From: Hyaloperonospora brassicae
Taxonomy: Eukaryota > Oomycota > Peronosporomycetes > Peronosporales > Peronosporaceae
DNA: 64,000 nt
Assembly (NCBI GenBank): GCA_947650285.1
Contig: CANTFL010001335.1
Coordinates: 62,001 to 126,000 of the forward strand
Direction of reading: 5' to 3'
Part shown: positions 12,970 to 24,649 of the stretch, piece by piece
Layout of the letters: every line of letters begins with the position of its first letter
Position numbering within the stretch: the first letter of the stretch is position 1
Translations under genes and position numbers: made by a program
The notes under the pieces: model-generated
Databases searched by the model: none
Told to the model about the DNA's origin: nothing
Seen by the model: the letters and a program-made list of their open reading frames with translations, nothing else

Positions 12970-15900
12970 GTTTACATGACAAGAGTACGTTCACATGCTA
13001 CGATCGCGAATGTACGTTTGGTTTATGTACATGCATTGTTAGCACTGATGTTCGGGGATCAATTGACAAACGATGGGAGACACTTTCGTTCTTCACTTAC
13101 GCGACGTTGCCAAAGCGCATCCTGAAGCAGCGCGCTCAGTTCGATGTAAGCAGCATGTCTGCTCCAGAACGGCTTTTCTTCACGCTTCCATTGCACAAGG
13201 CGTCGCAAAGACAGCTTGTTGCAAGTCGTGGTACAAAGGCGCTAACAATAGCATATGTATGTTGGAATACAGCAAGGTAAACCACATAGCAGTAGCAGTT
13301 GTTACTAGTGAAGAGAAAAAAACATGACTCCATTCATTCGGCAGCACGTACTCGAGGATAAACGTCCCTCCCGTTTCGCTGTGAAAGCAGAAGATAGACG
13401 TTTGTATGAGGCGAAGAAATGGACCACGCGGTAGCGGCAGTCTGCTGTTCAAAAAACTGGAAGATGGTATGTATCGGCTCTTAGTGTGGCAGCGTGAAAA
13501 GAGGTTGCAAGTAGTGAGGTTTGGCACCTTACTGAAACAGAAACGACGACATAGGTGATAGACGTGTGACGATTGGAGATACAGGGCACAGGAGTGATGT
13601 TTGCATCAGCAAGTCAAGTCTTCGAAGAATCAGCACGCTCCAGCTTTGTCGTCCGTGGCGCGATGTTTGTGTAACCCACTTCGTCGACAAGAGCCCCAGC
13701 AAACCTGATCCGACAGCAAGCCAAGACGAATGCGTTCCTAGATGTAACAACGCATCGTAGTAAAGGCACGTTGACTACCAACCAATATTCCTACGATCCG
13801 ACAACGATTGTCTCTTGATTCGTCGACTGTTTGCCTAGCAACTTCTCATTGAAGGCCAGTTGACAGGCTCCAGTCGACGAAAGAAACGCTTTATCTCATC
13901 ATGCCATCTAATAAATGACCTGACGCAGATCTGCAGGGTCAAAAGAATCATGTTGCCGATGCAATGTGCGCCTTGTGACGCGAAGAACAGGCCACGATAA
14001 ACCTTAGCTTGCTATTTTTGGCCTACGTCGGAGTCTACCATAGTAACAGCATCTGCTAAGTTCCTAGTAACCCACATCACAACATATTGCGGCTATGATC
14101 CAAATGATCAGCTATACCTCAGCAGTTGCTATATCGTGGACTTGTGGCCTCACGCTAGTGTCAAACGAGCAGCTTTCACAACCCTTCCTTGTACATCGCG
14201 CATTTGGATCGCCTAGTTGGCATAGCGTACTTTCAGTAAATGTTGCAAGTCCGTCCAGTACTTCAACCCATTCGATGTCTGAAGCACCGAACATCACTTC
14301 TTCTAACGAAGGATTTTATTCACGTTGCACGACGCAGTTATACCTCCATTCTTGATTCTTGGTTCGGATCCACCTATCGTCAGCAACTTCAGAGTATTCG
14401 CAGCCAGTCGCTTCTGATGTTCTCGAGAAGTGTGGCGGAACGTAGGACTACGCTTGCAGAAAAGCTTTGAAGGCTGCCGTTTCTGTCGGATTTTTGACCT
14501 CTGAAATCCGACTGTATTTGCAATTCTGGCGTTGTCGGTGCTCTTCGCAACAGACTCGAGCAGCCTGACTCGTCTCTTACAGTTCCAGTATCTCCGGCGT
14601 CGCACAAGATCACACATAGCATTCGCGCGATGCTCGGACCGCGATGTGAATCGCAGCGTTGAAGCTGGTTCGTCCATAACTTGTGTGCACTTAAACAAGA
14701 TCACTCATGCTTTGTTTTGATGCTGCCACGATATAGCTGAGCTTGTATCATGCGCTTGCAATGATTTGTGCATCCTAGCACTCATATACAACCCTCTTCG
14801 ATGCTGCATGATTTCCAATCGTATCTCCAACAAACACAGTCTCAGTATGATGAAGACTTGGTGTGGGCTGTACCTGCACCAGTGTGGATCGACATCATTG
14901 GTCGACCAAAAACTAGCAAAGTGACGCAGATCTTGGACATGAAGAGAGCGAACTGCAAATTGCATTACAAGTTGACTCACAGGCAAAGACTAATCAGTCG
15001 CACTTAGCTGCTTGGTCACAGTCAATCGTGGATTGTACTGGCAACTTGTACTTGTCGATAAACAGATTCATGACGCCGCGTGATGGCCTCCAACCAGCAC
15101 AAATCACTACAGCTGATACACAAGAATGCTACAACTTGATACATGCGTCACTAGGGAAGGCTGACGAAAAGGCATGAACCGATTTGCCGCAATACTGTAT
15201 TCTTCTTATTTCCTCCAGTTTTGTGCGTCTGGCCACCATTAGTCTACTTTTTCAGGATGGGCGGCGATCGACTGCTGTCATTTTTTCACGATAAAGATCT
15301 GGTAAACTGCAATGGTGGTGCACGGATGCAATTACATTGATCACAAGTACGAACGTGATGTAAGCTACTTGTTCACAACTCGTTTTAGCGCATATGGCAA
15401 TATTTGCGATGGTGTGTTGGCGTATTCGTGGCCCGTATCATTCGATGAGCAGTGTGTCGTCAACAGTTGCTTATAGCACTCATACAAGTGATGTTTTAGA
15501 GATTCGATCTCAAGTCGTGTCCACTGGTTACCATACGTGGCAATGATATACAATATGGCGTGTACTGTCATGTCTGTGTCGTGCAGTGTGTAAATTTGTT
15601 ACCGCATATAATGCCTTGTGCAAGCTTTACGGGAGAATCACAGATTACCTTCAGTATGAGCGCAAGCCCTGTAAAATCATTGCGTCTTCGATGCAGCTCT
15701 CTCTAGGCGCCATACCAAGCAGCTAAACAGATCAGGCGAAAGAGACCTGTAACATGCAGTACCTGCGATACGGGCCATGCAGCACAACACGAAGATGCCG
15801 AGCTGAACAAGTCAACAATAGAGAGCTGTCAGAAATCGTGCACTCACTCGAGCTCTATATCACTAGCACGTAAACGTTGACCGATCTTGTATCCCACATA

Positions 15901-16256
15901 GATCGGATCGCCTCGTTCTTCAGTGACTCTGGCCACATCCGATACGTTGGAACTGCAGCTGTAACTAGCATGACCGCCGTCTCGCAACGGCGCTCGTCAA
16001 GTTCGTGAGCAGAGATCCGCTGTAACAACCTTCGATCAACCGTCACGTCCCTCGAGTGTGCCGGCCATAAAACAAGCGTACAGTACCTACAAAACGGCTG
16101 TGCTTGCCCGGCACATCCGTCCGGGCGAGGCCGCTCTCCCGAATCGCTTTCAACAGGGCCGACCTCCACGTTGAAGAAGTGAGTGCGACTGCGAACTAAC
16201 CCGACCCGAACCAGCACTCTCACCGTCGCTTCCGAAGAGCTGCGAGACCTGCGCCC
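12970..16256. other. Intergenic stretch, no gene recognised
   Basis: About 3.3 kb between the ISWI gene and the LEA2-like gene. Open frames are at most about 130 codons (for example 14303-14704, minus) and overlap each other on both strands without recognisable motifs. A 208-codon minus-strand frame at 15855-16481 is antisense to exon 1 of the next gene and is compositionally biased, so it was not called. No RNA gene or clear repeat was seen. Confidence 0.5.
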
Positions 16257-17754
16257 ATGGAGAGCTCCGACGCCTCTCTGCAGCTCTATCGCGTCAACAC
16301 GCAGCCGACGGGCGACGCTGCTGCTGTCGCCCATTCGGTCCAATGGGACCCCTGCGCCTCGCACACCGACTGCGACTCGTGTCTGAACGCGAGCCTCACG
16401 TGCCACTTTTGCCAGAGCGACTTCCAGTGCCACACCATTGGCTCTCCCTTTGGATGCCCCGTAGGCGTCTCGGTCTGTCACCGTCTCGAAGGTAAGAAGA
16501 CACTCGTCGACTGGACCATTTGTTGCTGTCCCGGAGATGTTTTGTGTGGCTGAGGGCTGAGAGACGCGTGTGTGTGTATGTGTGTGTGTGCATGTGGGGG
16601 TCGACCTGCTCGTGTGCGCGCAGACTGCCAGCGACCCGAGCCGCAGTACGTGGGCTACGGGCCGCCGCCTTCAGTGGTGATTGCCGTGCTCTGCCTTATG
16701 GTGACGCTGACGTGCTGTTGCTGCGGCATTTCGGCCATTTGCTCGGCGTTTTGCCGACCCAAGAAGGCGCCGACACGACGTGCCATGCTTGCGGCTGCCC
16801 TCAAGGAGAACATGCAGAAGAAGGATACGAAGCGGGAACTCGTGTGCGTTGCATTGTGCTGGAGGATGTATTGCGTTGAGTGCAGGTGGATTGTAGCTGG
16901 CTACTGACTTGACCGTCATTGTCGTGTTGTTGCTGCTGCTGCTGTTGCTGCTGCTGCTGTCGTTGCTCTATGCATGATTGCAGGGACGAAGAAGAAGAAT
17001 GTGCACAAGCTCAGAGACAGCCTCTGCTTCTCGGGGAGATTCGGGAGGGAGAAGTCCGGTTGTTTGAGAACGAGGTGGACCAGGAGTCACTCGAGCGGCT
17101 ACACACGCGCTACGAAGCAGATGAGCGGCGGGTCAACTGGCACGCAGTAGCTACGCGCGTCACATGGCTTACACTGCTTATTACGACAACTGTGTTGGCC
17201 CTCATGTTCTACCCGCGAGTGCCCGACTACAACGTGTGCAATCGCGAGTTTGAGTGGGAATCCATTTTGCACAGCATCATGGGCCTCGAGCCAAAGGTGG
17301 AGTACCAGGTGCTTGTGAGCGTGATAAACGAGAACCGCTTTGGCTTTGTGCTCGAATCGGGACGCGCTGATATTTATCACAACTCCACCTTAGTGGGCAC
17401 GTGGGAGCTCGACAAGCCGTGGAAAGCCAAAGCCGGCTCTATCAGCGATAAGATCGCGGGAATCAACATCAAGCCTGGATACGCTGAAGGCATTGCGTTG
17501 TGGAAAGATTTTAGCAAGAACGAGCTCGTTTTTCGCATTAATGCTACGATCACGGGGTCCATCACGTGGGGTCGCTACAAGGTATGACATTGCAGGTTGA
17601 GCATGTGCCAAACAAGCTGTACGTCATTGATTCTCGTTTGTTGATGCAACAGATCTATCGCATTTCATCCTCCACGCCGGACGTTGAGTTCCTTGTTGGA
17701 GCAGAGTACGATCGAGGTCTTTGCAAGTGCACCGAGTATCTGACACCAACGTAA
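16257..17754 (+). CDS. Two-span membrane protein with Cys-rich head and LEA2-like domain
   Basis: Four exons, 16257-16491, 16624-16843, 16984-17581 and 17653-17754, keep phase throughout and give 384 residues. The first 90 or so residues are cysteine-rich (DPCASHTDCDSCLNASLTC and beyond), a disulfide-type head. A first membrane span begins at SVVIAVLCLMV and ends in a CCCC patch. After an acidic linker comes a second span, TWLTLLITTTVLALMFYP, then a beta-rich domain with NENRFGFVLESG and WELDKPWKAKAGS, like LEA2/NDR1-type domains. Function is unknown; a lipid- or membrane-contact role is only a guess. The last intron is ambiguous: from the donor at 17582, acceptors at 17595, 17616 and 17652 all stay in frame. 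I chose 17652 because it gives a normal 71-nt intron. Confidence 0.7.
16920..16965 (+). repeat. TGC/TGT trinucleotide microsatellite inside an intron
   Basis: A run of TGT and TGC triplets lies near the 3' end of the second intron (16844-16983) of the LEA2-like gene. In one frame it would read as a long cysteine run, but the splice phase places it outside the coding sequence. It is likely to vary in length between isolates. Confidence 0.8.
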
Positions 17755-17941
17755 GCGGATGTCTCGTTCGGCTGCCTCTTGTGTTTTGCAAGCGACGCGG
17801 ATGGTAAAGACCAGCAGAACATGACGTCTTCGAAAGAAGACGAGCGACAAGGACTGATACGCATTGTGCAGCGCAGCTAGGTGTCGTATTGACATACCTT
17901 GTGGTACACAATCACTCAAACATGCCGCCTTTTCCTTCCCA

Positions 17942-20900
17942 TCAGACACTCCCACTAGGTTGGTAAGCAATCATATCACCTCCTCGTGCCGTGAAAACTT
18001 TCTGCAGCATCTCGTCTACGCATGCCATGCGAGCTCGTTCGGGTGTCACAGGGCTGTGCAGCTCAAAGTACCCGTGATGACCAGCGTCTGCTCTGGCCGC
18101 GTAAATTGCCTCTTTCACGGCAAAAAAAGCGCTGGACCCCAAGGAAAGCGGGGGCTCTCCAACTGCCTTGCTTGAATGCACCGCAAACTTATTCTTCCGG
18201 TTCGACTCGAGCCAAACATGGAACTCAAGTGGCACGTCGTTGGCACTTGGGATCTTATACGCGCCGGGACCTCGCGTGAACAGGTTGCCTCGTTTCACCC
18301 ACGGATGTGCATCATCGCCCCACACCAGCTCCTCCAGCGCAAACAGACCGAACCCCTGCATGAACGCGCCTTCGATTTGACCAATGTCAATGGCGGGATT
18401 GATGCTGGCACCGAGGTCCATCAAGATGTCGACGCTCAGCATGTGGAAGTCTCCGGTGAGTACATCTAGCTCCACCACGGTGCAGGCTACGCCCGTTGTG
18501 AAGTAGTTGAATGGCGTACTGATCGCGCTGTTTTCAGCCACCGACTTTGTGAAGTCGTATTCACAACGCTCATTTGCAACGATATAGAATCCTTGGGCCG
18601 ACATGTTAACGCGTGCCATGTAGGCGGCATGTGTGACATCAGAAAATGACGCGTCCGGGCCTAGGCGCTCGCGTATGGGTGCGAGGCGTGCAAGTATCTG
18701 CTCACATGCGTCTAGCGTCGCCATTCCATATAAATCGGTGCTCATGGAAGCCGCGGTCGATTGTGTGTTCGGAACCTTATCTGTCGACGTGTCTTCAATG
18801 TGTATCTGCTCGTGTGGAATGCCAAAGGCTAATGCTGCGACCTGGATTATTTTCGTGTGAAGACCCTGGCCCATTTCGACACCACCATGAGATACCAGCA
18901 CACTACCATCTGCATACACATGTACCAAAGAGCCGCCTTGGTTCATAAATTGGACAGTAAAAGCGATACCGAACTTCGACGGCATGAGCGACACGCCGCG
19001 CTTTTTCCAACGATTGTTCTTGTTGAATGCCTCAACCTCCGCTTTCTTCGATTCAAAGTTACTGCGATCAATCAGGTGATGACATAGCGTCCGCAGATTA
19101 AAATCCTCAAGCGCCTGACCGAAGTGCGTTCTTTGGCCCTCACGATACATATTGCGGAACTGGACCTCTTCGGAAGGGATCTTCAAAGTACGTGCTATGT
19201 GGTCAATGTACGTTTCCGCGACAAACATACCTTGTGGCCCGCCAAAACCACGGAAAGCGGTATTTGTGGGTAGGTTGGTCCGGCAGACGGTGCCACTACA
19301 GCGGAAGTTTGGAATGCTGTACACGTTATCGCAATGGAAAAGCGCACGATCCATCACTGCCAGTGAAAGATCCATGGAGTAGCCCGCGTTGCTGCATAAA
19401 TCCGCGTTCAGCGCCAAGATGGTTCCGTCACGCTTGATACCAACCTTGTATCTCGTGAAAAACGGGTGACGACCCCCTGTAGTGAGCATGTCTACGTGGC
19501 GTTCCAGCATGCACTTTACCGGACGCTTCATCACATAGGCAGCAATAGCAGCGGCACATGTAACGAATGATGATCGAGTCTCTTTGCCTCCAAACCCCCC
19601 ACCGAGACGCTTGGTCGTGCTCGTAATGCGATTCGAGTTGATACCCAGCACACTCGCTGCTATCTCTTGCACGTGTGATGCGGCTTGTGTCGAGGACACA
19701 ATCTCCATCCCACCCTCTTTGGGAGTGCAGACCGAAACGTTGGTCTCGAAGTAAAACTGCTCTTGGCCCCCCATGTGCACCTCGCCTTCAAGCACAATGT
19801 CGGATTCCGCCAGTCCTTTCTCCACGTTCCCGCTGTCAATAGTATGCACTGGAAGAATGAACGACTTCTCGCGGATGGCGTCTTGTATCGTCATGATGGA
19901 AGGCAAGACTTCGTAGACAACTTTCACTCTGTCGACAGCTTTCATTGCAAGCGCGTGCGAGTCTGCGATGATGATGCCGACGGGTTGGCCCGTACAGACT
20001 ACTTCTTTTGACGCAAAACATTCCTCATCTTTTACGACAGGACCGATTTTGTTTAAACCAAGCTTCTCGGTCTCGAAAATTGATGCATCGAAGAAACGAT
20101 GCACACCATCCATGGCAAGCGCCTCACTTGCATCGATGCTTTTAATTAGACCGTGAGCGCACGTAGACAAAACCAAAGCACCATGAAGCGTTCCTGGCGT
20201 GCTTGGAATATCGTCTGTATACAGCGCTTCACCGCTCACTTGTAAATACGCCGACTTGTGCATGAGTGGATCCCCGACTGGCCCACGCTTTGTCGTTTCA
20301 TCACCTACTGGTTGGTGCTTTGAGTCCTGAAGCCCACCGATTTCTGCCCCAAAGCTTTGAGATCCATGAGAAATCGGGCGAGCTTGATGCAGAAATGATA
20401 CGCCTGCAGACTGCAAGTTTCCGTCGATAACAGGCGCTCCAGCGCGCACTAGATCAGTATCCATTGATGTCTGTAAATCGAGCTGAAGACGCTGCGACGA
20501 CGCTAGGAAGAACTTGTACAAGAATGATGAGCACAAACTCTCCCTATACTTCGCCATTCCGCCCGGTACACCGTCAGGCAGCTCAAAATCACTCCGAAGT
20601 AATGCGTCGCACGCCTCATCGAATGTGGACGCATCAAACGGCTTGCCGACGAGAAACCTTTCCGCTTCAGCTGCTGCCTTTGTGATCGGTGCCATACCGC
20701 CGTACACGGCCGAAGCCTCTTGGATGATCCATCCTCCACTCTGTTGTGAACACTCTAGTCTCACACGAATCCCCGCGGTCACAATGCTGATGTCATCCTC
20801 GCGACGACGAGCCTGCTTGAACGGAAGCACATACTCCCACTTCTTCGTGAAAGGCACGTATACGCTCGTGATCACCTCGTCCGGGTCCATTCCAACCTTG

Positions 20901-22261
20901 CGGTACGATAGAAAAAAATCGCGCACTCGGGCAAATCTTGCTCCTCTCGTTGACTGTAGTTCAATGTAAGCGTTCATTGCTGCAAGCAAAGGGTTCATGT
21001 CTGAGATTGGACTAGCTGTGACGAGGTTTCCCGCCATACACGCCACATTTCGGATGTGTGTGCTCGCAAACCACTCGAGCATCTGTACGATCGCCTCAAA
21101 CGCTCGCGTTTGATACGGTGGCAAGACCTTGATCAGTTTTGACAACTGTTGTTTCACGTCTGTCAGAGTCACAGCTGCGCCAAACTTGACGCCCTCAAAT
21201 GGTTCAGTGTCAGCGAAAACTGTCTGGTTGATATGATCGGTCGACGTCACGGTCTCCGTGGCTTCAAATTCCGGGATGCGACTAACATTGATCAAGTGCT
21301 TATACACACAGCCTTTAAACTTCGTTTCGATCCCCATTTCAGTGTTGCCAACTGAAACCTTTGCATCCGGATGCTGACTCTTGATTTCCAGCAAGTGGGC
21401 CAGCGTCACGGGTGCAAACCACTTGATCTGGCCGCCGTCAATTTGCAACACCTGCGGCGTTCTCGCCTTCTCAACCAATTCAGTCGGAAACATCGACCCC
21501 GTCTGCGCTTTCTGCTCGTTCTTCGCATCATCCGCTTCGCTCTCGCCTTGTTCGCGCTGCCGACGAAGCTCTTGAATCTTGCGAGACGAGCAGCTCGTCA
21601 CCTCCTGCGGCAACGTGCCACAGAGATCTTCCATCTCGACTTCTCCCTTGCCGCGCCCCGCAGCGTTCGGGCAACCAGGACACGTGCCTTTGCACGGGTC
21701 TGCCCGTGCATCGTCGCCAAAGCTCTTGGCCGCATCAAGAATCGGTCGATAGCCAGTACAGCGACACAAATTGCCGTCCAAGTCGTGCTCAATGTCGGCC
21801 ATCGTGAGCTCGTCCCCCGTCTCTCGCTGCTTGACCATAGTGTAGAGCGCCATGACAAAGCCAGGCGTGCAGTAGCCACACTGCGAGGCGTGCGACTGGG
21901 CCAGCGCCTTCTGCACGGGGTGCAGCCCCGTCGCGTCGTGCCCCATGCCGGTGGTCGCGCCCACGCCCTCTACAGTCGTGACGGCGCACAAGTCCATCGC
22001 GCACAGGGGCGTCAAACATGCGTTCACCGACACGTGCCGCACGCGTCCAGACGGGACGTGGAACTTGGAGACCATGACCGTACACGCCCCGCAGCCGCCT
22101 TCGCCACAGCCGAGTTTCGTCCCAGTGAGCTGCAGGTCCTGACGCAGGAACTGGAGCAGCGTCTGCTCGGGCCGCACGGCCGTCGCGGCAAGTTGGAGGC
22201 GCTGGTCGTTGACGTACAGGAGCAAGTCGCGGCGCACGGCGGGGGGCGCGGCCGACGACAT
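17942..22261 (-). CDS. XDH: Xanthine dehydrogenase (molybdenum hydroxylase)
   Basis: A single open exon of 1439 residues when started at 22261. An upstream in-frame ATG at 22351 would add 30 residues without family character. It oxidises hypoxanthine and xanthine to urate in purine breakdown. The N-terminal 2Fe-2S domain has CGEGGCGAC (Cys 52, 57, 60), followed by the second cluster domain with SQCGYCTPGFVM and LCRCTGYRP. The FAD domain has VGNTEMGIETK. The molybdopterin part has GGQEQFYFET, GGGFGGKETR, NTAFRGFGGPQGM, GGVEMGQGLHTK and the catalytic-Glu motif VGEPPL. The protein is about 100 residues longer than animal enzymes; the surplus lies in a charged linker after the iron-sulfur domains and one before the molybdopterin domain. 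All active-site motifs that I can see are intact, so it should be functional. Confidence 0.96.
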   Translation of the reverse strand: MSSAAPPAVRRDLLLYVNDQRLQLAATAVRPEQTLLQFLRQDLQLTGTKLGCGEGGCGACTVMVSKFHVPSGRVRHVSVNACLTPLCAMDLCAVTTVEGVGATTGMGHDATGLHPVQKALAQSHASQCGYCTPGFVMALYTMVKQRETGDELTMADIEHDLDGNLCRCTGYRPILDAAKSFGDDARADPCKGTCPGCPNAAGRGKGEVEMEDLCGTLPQEVTSCSSRKIQELRRQREQGESEADDAKNEQKAQTGSMFPTELVEKARTPQVLQIDGGQIKWFAPVTLAHLLEIKSQHPDAKVSVGNTEMGIETKFKGCVYKHLINVSRIPEFEATETVTSTDHINQTVFADTEPFEGVKFGAAVTLTDVKQQLSKLIKVLPPYQTRAFEAIVQMLEWFASTHIRNVACMAGNLVTASPISDMNPLLAAMNAYIELQSTRGARFARVRDFFLSYRKVGMDPDEVITSVYVPFTKKWEYVLPFKQARRREDDISIVTAGIRVRLECSQQSGGWIIQEASAVYGGMAPITKAAAEAERFLVGKPFDASTFDEACDALLRSDFELPDGVPGGMAKYRESLCSSFLYKFFLASSQRLQLDLQTSMDTDLVRAGAPVIDGNLQSAGVSFLHQARPISHGSQSFGAEIGGLQDSKHQPVGDETTKRGPVGDPLMHKSAYLQVSGEALYTDDIPSTPGTLHGALVLSTCAHGLIKSIDASEALAMDGVHRFFDASIFETEKLGLNKIGPVVKDEECFASKEVVCTGQPVGIIIADSHALAMKAVDRVKVVYEVLPSIMTIQDAIREKSFILPVHTIDSGNVEKGLAESDIVLEGEVHMGGQEQFYFETNVSVCTPKEGGMEIVSSTQAASHVQEIAASVLGINSNRITSTTKRLGGGFGGKETRSSFVTCAAAIAAYVMKRPVKCMLERHVDMLTTGGRHPFFTRYKVGIKRDGTILALNADLCSNAGYSMDLSLAVMDRALFHCDNVYSIPNFRCSGTVCRTNLPTNTAFRGFGGPQGMFVAETYIDHIARTLKIPSEEVQFRNMYREGQRTHFGQALEDFNLRTLCHHLIDRSNFESKKAEVEAFNKNNRWKKRGVSLMPSKFGIAFTVQFMNQGGSLVHVYADGSVLVSHGGVEMGQGLHTKIIQVAALAFGIPHEQIHIEDTSTDKVPNTQSTAASMSTDLYGMATLDACEQILARLAPIRERLGPDASFSDVTHAAYMARVNMSAQGFYIVANERCEYDFTKSVAENSAISTPFNYFTTGVACTVVELDVLTGDFHMLSVDILMDLGASINPAIDIGQIEGAFMQGFGLFALEELVWGDDAHPWVKRGNLFTRGPGAYKIPSANDVPLEFHVWLESNRKNKFAVHSSKAVGEPPLSLGSSAFFAVKEAIYAARADAGHHGYFELHSPVTPERARMACVDEMLQKVFTARGGDMIAYQPSGSV

Positions 22262-22331
22262 GGCGCGTGGGCAAAGAGAGGGCTTCGAAGGGGCGGGCTG
22301 CAACTTGAAGACTGAGCGGCAGCGGACGCGC

Positions 22332-22378
22332 GCAGAGTGAATGTCGGGCACCTGCTACGAGACTGACATTCACTCTGC
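22332..22378. promoter_or_regulatory. 14-bp perfect inverted repeat upstream of xanthine dehydrogenase
   Basis: The arms GCAGAGTGAATGTC (22332-22345) and GACATTCACTCTGC (22365-22378) are exact reverse complements with a 19-nt spacer. The repeat sits about 70-115 bp upstream of the chosen XDH start. Each arm contains ACATTCACTCT, which resembles an oomycete initiator element. It may be a dyad operator or two opposed initiators, or a leader hairpin if transcribed. Confidence 0.5.
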
Positions 22379-23313
22379 TGCTTCGTTGATGTTCTTCAAG
22401 CGGGGGATGGGGCTGCGGTTGGGGCTGTGGTTGGGTAAACAATTTTTTAGTGACGCGGCCGAAGACGTGTCGTGGCGATGTGCGGTTAAAAAGACCGTGC
22501 TTGGTTTGTATCGGTCCTGCGGTATGAGGAGGAGCAGGACGACATTGCGGGGGGTGCAGGATATGCCATAAACCGGTGCGGTAAGTACGATAAGCTGGTG
22601 AATGCGGCGAGTTCTTCCATCCGTTGTGCAATGTCCGCTGTACTGCAACTAGAAGCTGTCTTGATGCAAGGACATCCGCTACTGCTACGGTCGTACGTCT
22701 TTATCAAATGATGGGCTGGGCTGAAGAGCTTCACCACACTTACGACGACATTACACATGACAAGGTAATGGTAGTTGATCGTATTGGATGTCACATCTCG
22801 GCACGTCTGCCTTGCCGGAACACCATCCAAGCCTCGATCGGGTCACCTCGTTGCGCACGAGCTTGATCATCAGTTTTGTAGCTTCGTGTTGCAATTTGTT
22901 GATTGCAGTACAAGGTTTGCGCTATGATGTATGATTTATGACCACTCCGCACGAATTTCCACCTCCAGCTTTCCGAAATGCGTCGCAATCTGTGGCAAGA
23001 ACATGTCGCAGTATCAATATCTACTGATTGTAATTGTTAGTATGCCAAATGATTAGTGATACGTGAGTACTGGTAGCACGACCAAGTGTCCAGACCGACA
23101 CTGCGCCAGCTGGCTGTCAAACGCGATTCCAGGACATCTTTACGTACTTTGTACTCAGTAAGATTATGAGCGATGCCGTAACGGGCTCACCTGTTTGCAT
23201 GACTTCGACATATTTTTGTAGTTTTAAAAAATCGTGATCGAGATTGTAGTAATCTCAATACCCCATCATCGGGTAAATATCTAGTCTATTGATACAATAG
23301 TAAAACAACTGTG
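22379..23313. other. Intergenic stretch, nothing recognised
   Basis: About 0.9 kb upstream of the xanthine dehydrogenase gene. It should hold that gene's promoter. The open frames here are short, overlap on both strands and show no domain. Confidence 0.45.
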
Positions 23314-24263
23314 GGGAGCTGCTGTTCACCACGCACTTCTCGCTAACTACCACTCACCCCTAATTTTCGAAAACCCTGCATCCTTCTCTCGCGCTCGAAT
23401 CGGCGACATGTAAATTGATGAAAACAATAGTAAAGAAACGCAATTCCACGCAAAATCGTAAAATCGTTGAAAAGTAGACCTGTTTACAAACGCAGATAGA
23501 TTTTGCACAAACGCAGACAGTTTTCACAAAAAGAAATTAAATAGTACATGGACATGGCAGCGCTTGTTCTTACCGCAAGCGCTGTCGTGTCCAGGTACTG
23601 ATTATTTCATTCTGATGGGTATCAAAGTGCATCCATTCGTCCTCAGCACCAAGAGCACTAAAAGCTACCAACGTAATCACTGCGGGAGTTGGAAGAGGTT
23701 GTCGACATCTTATTCTGTTGTTTCCTGCTTGTTCGCAGCTACCGCATCGACGTGCAAGCCGCAAGGCATTCGTCACAACTCAAACTGAGATAGATTTATC
23801 TGATTAGGAATCTGCTCTTAGTGCTAGTCTCTAGTCTGCTTGTCTTAGCGGTTGATGTCCAATAGCATCAACAGGACTCCCGCGGTCATGCTGGATAAAT
23901 GGATTGGGGACCTCCGCTGCCGATAACACATCTAGATGGTCAAGGATAACTAGCTGCTCTTACGAGGCTCCATTTTCATTTTTTCTTGGATGCGCTATAT
24001 TTTCTCAGATGGTGTGGGTGCTGCATATAGTCCTTCTTGTCGAGGTCGCTGCACCAACTGTCAGTGTGGAGCGAACGATCCATGCTGACGCAAGTAAGGT
24101 TCTAGATGTCGAAGTCTGTGTAATAAAGAGTATTCGTTTCAACGCGAGCGAGATCAGCATTGATGTGTTCATTAATAATCATTCACTGAATGCATGTTTA
24201 CTATATGTTTAAAGGGAGGGTGAGTGGTGGCTAGCGAAATGTGAGTGGTGAATAGCGGCTCCC
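23314..24263. mobile_element. Second inverted-repeat DNA element, about 950 bp
   Basis: The segments 23314-23361 and 24213-24263 match in inverted orientation over about 48 bp at roughly 80% identity. Shared blocks include GGGAGC-GCT-TTCACCAC, TCGCTA and CACCACTCACCC. The interior has no recognisable transposase; the longest frame, 23904-24212, is unremarkable. A non-autonomous terminal-inverted-repeat transposon is likely. A flanking target duplication could not be identified, so the exact outer edges are uncertain. Confidence 0.5.
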
Positions 24264-24649
24264 ATATTCTGCTGATAGTAATGTTTAGTAGCAGCTGCTA
24301 ACAATTTTCACTTCGGCTGTAATCGGCGGCCATTGCATCAGGATCAACGGGGCAACAAAGTTATATGCTTAATTCAAAGTGACATTTGTGCGAGTTGTCA
24401 AATTAAACTTTGCCTGTAAGAATAATGAATCGGGGTACAACCAGCATTGATTATAGGTACTTAAACGACATTTAGTGGTAATGTTATTCGTAGTTGGCGA
24501 CATTGAGAGGCAATTGTTAAAACGAGGTGTTACAGTTGCACTTGTGCATAGGTAGTGGAAAGTAAAAGGAAAATTTATTCGGTGTCAAGTGCTTCTTTTG
24601 TCAGCAGTACGGTATACATGAACCAAAACGGAACTGCAACTTGACAATG

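Noticed and set aside
15855..16481. 208-codon minus-strand frame
   Set aside because: Overlaps exon 1 of the LEA2-like gene on the other strand, has no motif, and no upstream support.
16919..16965. Poly-cysteine start of an open frame
   Set aside because: It is a TGC/TGT microsatellite inside an intron; splice phase and the downstream acceptor at 16983 exclude it from the protein.
17582..17595. A 14-nt GT-AG mini-intron in the LEA2-like gene
   Set aside because: Far shorter than any other intron here. A 71-nt intron from the same donor also keeps the frame and is the simpler reading.
21371..22315. 314-codon plus-strand frame antisense to xanthine dehydrogenase
   Set aside because: Entirely within the N-terminal coding part of XDH; Arg/His-rich with no recognisable domain.
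17942..22351. Upstream ATG (22351) as the xanthine dehydrogenase start
   Set aside because: It adds 30 Arg/Ser/Pro residues and overlaps the promoter-distance dyad. The ATG at 22261 leads directly into the iron-sulfur domain.
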